Shown here: piece after piece, positions 23,654-28,555 of the stretch
Layout of the letters: the number at the start of each line of letters is the position of its first letter
Position numbering within the stretch: position 1 is the first letter of the stretch
Assembly: GCA_009921785.1 (NCBI GenBank)
Contig: RFXE01000001.1
Location: forward strand, 1-28,555
From: Alphaproteobacteria bacterium
Lineage (GTDB): Bacteria > Pseudomonadota > Alphaproteobacteria > Rhizobiales > Beijerinckiaceae
Reading direction: 5' to 3'
Length of the DNA: 28,555 nt
The notes under the pieces: generated by a model
Seen by the model: only the letters and a program-made list of their open reading frames with translations
What the model was told of the DNA's origin: nothing
The model's database searches: none
Position numbers and translations under genes: made by a program

Positions 23654-25336
23654 TCAGAAATAAGCGCCCGAAAGACTTGCGGCACCGCAAATGGCACGCA
23701 CTCGTTGAAGGCCGGTCTCGATGAGAATGTGGTTAAGGTAGAATCGTGCCGTTGAGATCTTGGCCTCAAGAAAGGTGCGGTCTGCAACACTTCGCAGGCT
23801 CGCCTCGGCGGCAAGAAGTATACGCGCCATTTGCCAGCCTGCCACCAAATTGCCTGCCAGCATTAGATATGGCACCGCAGCGCCGTACGCATCAATTGAG
23901 GTGCAGGTCAACAAGTGAGCGACCACGGCCTGAAAATCCTGCCGAGCGGCACTCAAACGAAGAGCCGCTTCTTGCGCAAATGGTACCCCGTGCTGCAATT
24001 CCGCTTCGGTTTCGACAATCATCGCGCAGAGGCGACCAGCGATCGAGCCGCCGTCACGCAAGGTCTTTCTTCCCAAGAAATCATTTGCCTGGATAGCGGT
24101 CGTGCCCTCGTAGATCGGTAAGATGCGAGCATCGCGGTAATACAGTGCTGCCCCTGTTTCTTCAATAAACCCCATTCCACCATGAATTTGCACGCCAAGC
24201 GATGCGACCTCTATAGCCATTTCGGAGTTGAAACCCTTGACGAGCGGTACTAGAAATTCCACCAGCGCTGTGTCGCCCCGATCCTGACAACCGGCCGTAT
24301 AAATGGCCAAAGCTCGACAGGCTTCAGTGGTGGCCCGCATATGCATCGCCATACGGCGCACGTCGGGATGGTTGATGATGGTGACTGCGCCAGTAGCATG
24401 GCCGTCAATCGGACGACCTTGAAGGCGGTCCCTCGCATAGCTCATGGCCTGTTGCGTGGCGCGTTCGGCAATTGCCACGCCCTGCACGCCGACTGCAAAA
24501 CGGGCGGCGTTCATCATGGTGAACATGTATTCCAACCCAGCATTTTCCTGGCCGATCAGAAAGCCCGTTGCGCCCTCGAAAGATAGAACGCAGGTTGGGC
24601 TTGCACGGACACCAAGTTTGTGTTCGATTGATTGGCATAGGACAGCGTTCCGCTCGCCATCCGCTAGGATCTTCGGCACCAGAAACAGACTGATCCCCTT
24701 TATCCCCTTCGGCGCCCCCGGTGTGCGGGCGAGGACGAGATGAATTATGTTTTCTGCAAGATCATGCTCCCCATAGGTGATAAATATCTTGGTGCCACTC
24801 AGCTTGTAGGTACCGTCCGTCAGTGGTTCAGCCTGAGTGCGGAGCAGCGACAGATCGCTACCGGCCTGTGGCTCCGTCAGGTTCATCGTTCCGGTCCAAA
24901 CCCCTGCAACAAGTTGCGGCAGGTAGGTGGCTTTTATCTGCTCCGATCCAAAATGTTGAAGCGCTTCGATAGCTCCATCGGTCAGCAGAGGGCAAAGTGC
25001 AAAGCTCAAGTTAGCAGCGTTCAGGATTTCACCCGCAGCAGCCCCGACCGTGCGCGGCAGACCCTGACCGCCATATTCTAAGGGGTGCAGCAATCCCTGC
25101 CAGCCCATCGCGACGAATTTGTTGTAAGCTTCGCGAAAACCCTTTGGAGTGGTCACCTGACCCGAATTGTAAATCGAGCCTTCGCGATCACCCGGCGCGT
25201 TCAGCGGTGCTATCTCTTCGGCACAAAAGCGGCTTAGCTGTTCAAGTATCGTAGTAGCCATATCCAGATCCACCTCGCCGAGCGTAATATGGGCAAGGTT
25301 GAACAGAATGTCTTGCAAAGGGGCTTCATAGGTCAT
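23654..25336 (-). CDS. dmdC: 3-methylmercaptopropionyl-CoA dehydrogenase
   Basis: DmdC, an FAD acyl-CoA dehydrogenase, oxidises methylmercaptopropionyl-CoA to methylthioacryloyl-CoA. The 560-residue protein shows the long-type acyl-CoA dehydrogenase layout: the N-terminal helical region (residues 1-150), the FAD/substrate segment TGTMNLTEPQAGSDLSLLRT (148-167), and the C-terminal helical domain with HGGMGFIEETGAALYYRDAR. The catalytic base is Glu410 in PIYEGTTAIQANDFLGRK. A further C-terminal extension of about 130 residues is typical of DmdC. The first codon overlaps the dmdB stop (ATGA), so translation is coupled. Generic acyl-CoA dehydrogenases look similar; context decides. Confidence 0.88.
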   Translation of the reverse strand: MTYEAPLQDILFNLAHITLGEVDLDMATTILEQLSRFCAEEIAPLNAPGDREGSIYNSGQVTTPKGFREAYNKFVAMGWQGLLHPLEYGGQGLPRTVGAAAGEILNAANLSFALCPLLTDGAIEALQHFGSEQIKATYLPQLVAGVWTGTMNLTEPQAGSDLSLLRTQAEPLTDGTYKLSGTKIFITYGEHDLAENIIHLVLARTPGAPKGIKGISLFLVPKILADGERNAVLCQSIEHKLGVRASPTCVLSFEGATGFLIGQENAGLEYMFTMMNAARFAVGVQGVAIAERATQQAMSYARDRLQGRPIDGHATGAVTIINHPDVRRMAMHMRATTEACRALAIYTAGCQDRGDTALVEFLVPLVKGFNSEMAIEVASLGVQIHGGMGFIEETGAALYYRDARILPIYEGTTAIQANDFLGRKTLRDGGSIAGRLCAMIVETEAELQHGVPFAQEAALRLSAARQDFQAVVAHLLTCTSIDAYGAAVPYLMLAGNLVAGWQMARILLAAEASLRSVADRTFLEAKISTARFYLNHILIETGLQRVRAICGAASLSGAYF

Positions 25337-26949
25337 GGCTGCACCCCCAAGTCGCGGGCGGCGGCGCGCAGCATAAACTTCTGAATCTTACCAGTGGCAG
25401 TTTTGGGTATGGGGCCAAAGACCACAGTCTTCGGAGCTTTGAAATGGGCAATACGATCGCGACAAAAGGTGATGATCTCGGCCTCGGTCGTGGCGGCACC
25501 CTCGCGCAGCTCGACAAAGGCGCAGGGGCTTTCGCCCCATGTGGCATGCGGGCGGGCAACCACCGCCGCCGCCAGAATGCAAGGATGGCGATACAGCACT
25601 GCTTCTACCTCGATGGAAGAGATGTTCTCACCGCCGGAAATGATCACATCCTTTAAACGGTCGCGGATTTGCAAGTAGCCGTCAGAATGGATTACGGCGG
25701 CATCGCCGGACCAGAACCAGCCACCGGCAAATGCCTCAGATGTGGCGGCCGCGTCTTTGTAATATCCCTTCATCACCGTATTGCCGCGAATAGCGATTTC
25801 GCCTTGGGAAATGCCGTCGCGCGGCACATCCTCCCCGGTTGCGCGGTCCACAACGCGAATGTCCTCTACCATCGGAAAGCAGACGCCCTGCATCGCCTGC
25901 TTTTCGGCACGCGCAGCGGCAGGCAAAGCGTCCCACTCCTCTTGCCACAAACACTGCGCGATGTGGCCGTAGGTTTCCGTCAATCCATAGACCTGCATCA
26001 CGTCTAGCCCCAAGACCGCCGCCTTCTCCAGTGTCGCGGGCGGTGGCGGCGCACCCGCCGTTAGCACTCTGATCTTTGGCTCAAACGTCAGCGCCTCGGC
26101 TTCAGCGCTGTCACAAAGCATTTGCAGCACGATGGGGGCAGCCCCCAGATGGGTCACATTGTGTAACGCCATCGCTGCCAACAACTTTGCGGGCGTCGTG
26201 TCTCGGGTAAAGATGATATGACCGCCGACGATCGCTATGGCCCAGGGGTGGTTCCACCCGTTGCAATGGAACATCGGCACGACCGAAAGATAGGTTGGAT
26301 GCGGCGGCAAAGCCCATCCCGCCACCGCGCCCATTGCCATCAGATAAGCTCCGCGATGATGATAGATTACTCCCTTGGGCCGCCCCGAAGTGCCCGAGGT
26401 ATAATTGAGCGCCAGGGCTTGCCATTCATCGGTGGGCAAAGTCCAAGCCATCGGCGGATGCGTCACCAGACCGTCATAAGTTGTCTGGCCGAAGCCCGTT
26501 CCGGAAACATCGCAGATATCAACGACTGGAATTACGTTGCCATTGATCGCGAAGGCGGCACGCAGCAAGGGCGCGAATGTGGTATCGGCGATCACAAGCC
26601 GTGCATCCGAATGGCTAAGGATGTATGCGACCGTTTCGGGCTCAAGCCGTGTGTTAATCGTATTCAGCACTGCGCCCGAAAGCGGCACGGCGTAGTGCAG
26701 TTCGAACAGTTCGGGAATGTTCGGAGCCAACACGGCGATCGTATCCCCTGTCCCGATGCCCATTTCTGCCAGACCCGCCGCGACACAACGGCAACGGGTG
26801 CTGGTTTCACCCCAAGTCCGGCGAATATCGCCATAGGTCACGGCGGGCAGGTTTGCATAAACCGTCTCGGCCCGCTTCAAGAAAGACAGTGGCGACAGTG
26901 CCACGTGGTTGGCGGCGGCACGCATAGGGGAATCATAGTGCTGCTGCAT
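25333..26949 (-). CDS. dmdB: 3-methylmercaptopropionate-CoA ligase
   Basis: DmdB activates methylmercaptopropionate with ATP and CoA. The 538-residue protein is a medium/short-chain acyl-CoA synthetase of the ANL superfamily: P-loop LNYTSGTSGRPKGVIYHHRG (about 170-189), A5 motif MQVYGLTETYG (about 315), adenylation motif WSGDAAVIHSDGYLQIRDR (about 420-438) with DVIISGGENISSIEVE, and the catalytic Lys in PKTATGKIQKF near the C-terminus. I place the start at ATG 26949, 10 bp after the dmdA stop; a longer frame (27000) would overlap dmdA and add a Cys-rich 17 residues. The ribosome site is weak (GGGTG). Alone it could be a generic fatty-acid ligase. Confidence 0.87.
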   Translation of the reverse strand: MQQHYDSPMRAAANHVALSPLSFLKRAETVYANLPAVTYGDIRRTWGETSTRCRCVAAGLAEMGIGTGDTIAVLAPNIPELFELHYAVPLSGAVLNTINTRLEPETVAYILSHSDARLVIADTTFAPLLRAAFAINGNVIPVVDICDVSGTGFGQTTYDGLVTHPPMAWTLPTDEWQALALNYTSGTSGRPKGVIYHHRGAYLMAMGAVAGWALPPHPTYLSVVPMFHCNGWNHPWAIAIVGGHIIFTRDTTPAKLLAAMALHNVTHLGAAPIVLQMLCDSAEAEALTFEPKIRVLTAGAPPPPATLEKAAVLGLDVMQVYGLTETYGHIAQCLWQEEWDALPAAARAEKQAMQGVCFPMVEDIRVVDRATGEDVPRDGISQGEIAIRGNTVMKGYYKDAAATSEAFAGGWFWSGDAAVIHSDGYLQIRDRLKDVIISGGENISSIEVEAVLYRHPCILAAAVVARPHATWGESPCAFVELREGAATTEAEIITFCRDRIAHFKAPKTVVFGPIPKTATGKIQKFMLRAAARDLGVQP

Positions 26950-26959
26950 GGCGCACCCG

Positions 26960-28063
26960 TTACAGGAAGGGCAGTTCGACCAGTTTGGCTGCAACCTCAC
27001 CCTGATCGCGCTGAATTATCACGGTCTCGCCCACCGGAACGGTTGCATCGATCAAAGCATAACCGATATTCGCCTTCATGCGGGGCGACCAGACACAGTT
27101 CGTCATCACGCCAACGCGATGGCCGCTTCGGGTGATGTCCTCGCGGCGGAAGCCCAAGGGGGCGGACGCCGAACCCTCAAGCACTAAGCCCAATTGGTGA
27201 CGTTTTACCCCCTCGGCTTTAATTCGACGCAAGGCGTGAATCCCCACCACATCATCAGATACATCAAGATCGACATATTTACCCAAGCGAACTTCGAATG
27301 GGTTGGTCAGATCGTCCGTGTCACCACCCACCGACACCAATCCACTTTCCGTTCTCTCCGCGGTCGCGGGCGCACCGGGTCCGATGCCCCAAGGCCGGCC
27401 GGCCTCTTTAAATATGTTCCACAACTCGGTGCCGCGCGAACCATCTTTCAGATAGATCTCGAACCCGCCTTGCTTCGACCAACCCGATCGCTGAACCGCT
27501 ACCGGAATTCCATTAATCTCGGTCTCGCGGAACCAGAAGTATTTCAGCCCGCGGACCCAGTCGCCTATCACATGGGCCACCACATCCTCAGCCATTGGCC
27601 CCTGCAGAGCCATTGGCGAAACGTCGGGTTCCGAGATCTCGACATCTAGGCCCCGCTCGGCGGCGATGGCGCTAGCCCAGAACCAGATGTCGCTGTCTGC
27701 AATCGACAACCAGTAAAGATCATCGGCTAGCTTCAAAAGGATAGGGTCATTGATGATCGTACCGCGATGGTTGCAAAGGGGCACGTATTTACCTTGCCCG
27801 ACTTCGCATTTCGACAGATCGCGAGGGCTAAGAATTTGTGCTAAGCGGCCAGCATCCGCTCCCTTCAGCTGCACCTGACGCTCAACCCCAACATCCCATT
27901 GCGAGACGCCGTTGATCAGCCGCCAGTATTCGGCCTCGGGGTCGCCGTAGGAAGTGGGCATGATCATTCGGTTGTAGACATTTGCCGCTTTCAGCCCGTC
28001 CGTAATGGCAGCCTCGAAAAAGGGAGAAGGTCTGATGCGTGTGTTGGGCTGAAAGGAAAACAC
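26960..28063 (-). CDS. dmdA: Dimethylsulfoniopropionate demethylase
   Basis: DmdA moves a methyl group from DMSP to tetrahydrofolate, giving methylmercaptopropionate and 5-methyl-THF. The 367-residue protein has the GcvT/aminomethyltransferase fold and follows SAR11 DmdA segment for segment from memory: VYNRMIMPTSYGD, WDVGVERQVQLKG, ILSPRDLSKCEVGQGKYVPL, GTIINDPILLKLADDLYWLS, SGWSKQGGFEIYL and DDLTNPFE. DmdA has Asn in IIND where glycine-cleavage T-protein has the catalytic Asp, and that Asn is present here. Length matches (369 in SAR11). The start is GTG 28063, with GGAG 6 nt upstream; a five-codon ORF ending in that ribosome site precedes it. It heads the dmdABCD operon. A DmdA-like GcvT paralogue of other substrate is the main alternative. 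Confidence 0.88.
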   Translation of the reverse strand: MFSFQPNTRIRPSPFFEAAITDGLKAANVYNRMIMPTSYGDPEAEYWRLINGVSQWDVGVERQVQLKGADAGRLAQILSPRDLSKCEVGQGKYVPLCNHRGTIINDPILLKLADDLYWLSIADSDIWFWASAIAAERGLDVEISEPDVSPMALQGPMAEDVVAHVIGDWVRGLKYFWFRETEINGIPVAVQRSGWSKQGGFEIYLKDGSRGTELWNIFKEAGRPWGIGPGAPATAERTESGLVSVGGDTDDLTNPFEVRLGKYVDLDVSDDVVGIHALRRIKAEGVKRHQLGLVLEGSASAPLGFRREDITRSGHRVGVMTNCVWSPRMKANIGYALIDATVPVGETVIIQRDQGEVAAKLVELPFL

Positions 28064-28196
28064 GTCTTACTCCACTGCTTTCATGAACTCGAAGCTCCTT
28101 AAACGCTTCCGTCAAACGAGGTTCGTCCCCAGAAGTTGACATTTTTGCGTTGCACTTGATGCCCAACTTATCTTTTTTGTATCATCACCTATAAAA

Positions 28197-28244
28197 ATTA
28201 CTATTAGTCAATAATTTATGTCAAGTTATAAATTATTGACTAAT
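28197..28244 (-). promoter_or_regulatory. dmdA promoter overlapped by a perfect inverted repeat
   Basis: On the minus strand TTGACA (28219-28224) and AGTAAT (28197-28202) are spaced by 16 nt and would start a leader of about 125 nt. A perfect inverted repeat with 17-bp arms (28203-28219 and 28228-28244, arm ATTAGTCAATAATTTAT, 8-nt spacer) covers the -35 box and the spacer between -35 and -10. This is the geometry of a repressor operator. Confidence 0.65.
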
Positions 28245-28555
28245 GCATAGTATTTGGACAATTGAGAATCCCACGCCTTTCTTGCGGCCGACGCTTCAAT
28301 TAAGATGTGAGCATCCCACGGGCTCGAGAAGGTTTACGATGCAACCTCTGATTTAGTCCTGAAGTATACAGCGTCCTATTTCGCTATTGTCACCGAAGTC
28401 CAGATCCTCGTCGATCGTTTTATAATTGAGCTTGTAAGGTCTGTTTTGCCAGTCGAGAGCGCTCAACGCTGAGAGGTCTCGTACTTGGGATTATGCCAGA
28501 CTTCCGTTTTAGCCGGGAAAATGGGCGCGCGACCTAGAATGTCATCGCTCAATTT
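28245..28555. other. No gene recognised at the right edge
   Basis: No long open frame is present. A minus-strand frame of about 46 codons (28353-28490) reads SALDWQNRPYKLNYKTI in part, faintly like the start of nitroreductase-type proteins, but it has no start and ends soon, so at most it is a remnant. Confidence 0.4.

Noticed and set aside
26950..27000. Upstream dmdB start giving a Cys-rich N-terminus
   Set aside because: It would overlap the dmdA coding end in another frame; the residues are a by-product of dmdA codons and ATG 26949 gives the family-like N-terminus.
28353..28490. Possible nitroreductase-like remnant (SALDWQNRPYKLNYKTI)
   Set aside because: Resemblance is faint and covers only about 20 residues; no start codon and no continuing frame.
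1..28555. CRISPR arrays, prophage genes, toxin-antitoxin pairs or defence systems
   Set aside because: No regularly spaced repeats, phage structural genes or defence-gene signatures were seen on either strand.

Overview
The window looks like an alphaproteobacterial chromosome, probably Hyphomicrobiales-like. Support comes from a long alpha-type RpoZ, a one-cysteine DksA, a single bifunctional RelA/SpoT homologue, and a fliX / flgI-cheL-flbY flagellar arrangement of the kind known from Caulobacter and its relatives. The genus cannot be told from the sequence.

Positions 1-14.6 kb are housekeeping and motility DNA. On the minus strand: pdxJ (cut by the window edge), pyrE, rsh and rpoZ, with a strong terminator between rpoZ and rsh. 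On the plus strand: a NYN-domain protein, a family-5 uracil-DNA glycosylase and a GTP cyclohydrolase II gene that carries a one-base frameshift. Then come dksA and fliX (minus), the flgI-cheL-flbY operon, flaG and a DUF1522-type flagellin (plus), and finally a GH25 lysozyme lipoprotein and the magnesium transporter MgtE (minus).

Positions 14.7-20.6 kb are accessory and partly decayed. This stretch holds a complete 732-bp IS1595/IS1016-type insertion sequence whose transposase has an internal amber codon, an iron-dependent alcohol dehydrogenase + aldehyde dehydrogenase operon, a DUF1993 gene, and a SOUL haem-binding pseudogene broken by stops and frameshifts. It ends in AT-rich non-coding DNA with a 3' tRNA fragment that looks like an integration scar.

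Positions 20.6-28.5 kb hold two minus-strand units. One is SDR reductase - MAPEG protein - HxlR regulator, with paired ACTT-N9-AAGT motifs in front of it. The other is the highlight: a contiguous four-gene cluster, dmdA-dmdB-dmdC-dmdD, encoding the whole dimethylsulfoniopropionate (DMSP) demethylation route from DMSP through methylmercaptopropionate to methanethiol and acetaldehyde. A perfect 17-bp inverted repeat overlaps a good promoter upstream of dmdA and is the likely operator. The orientation of the tRNA scar predicts that an island containing the dmd operon extends rightward beyond the window to an intact tRNA gene.

The enzyme families are established; the assembled DMSP pathway, the island and the regulatory sites are inferences from sequence and gene order.
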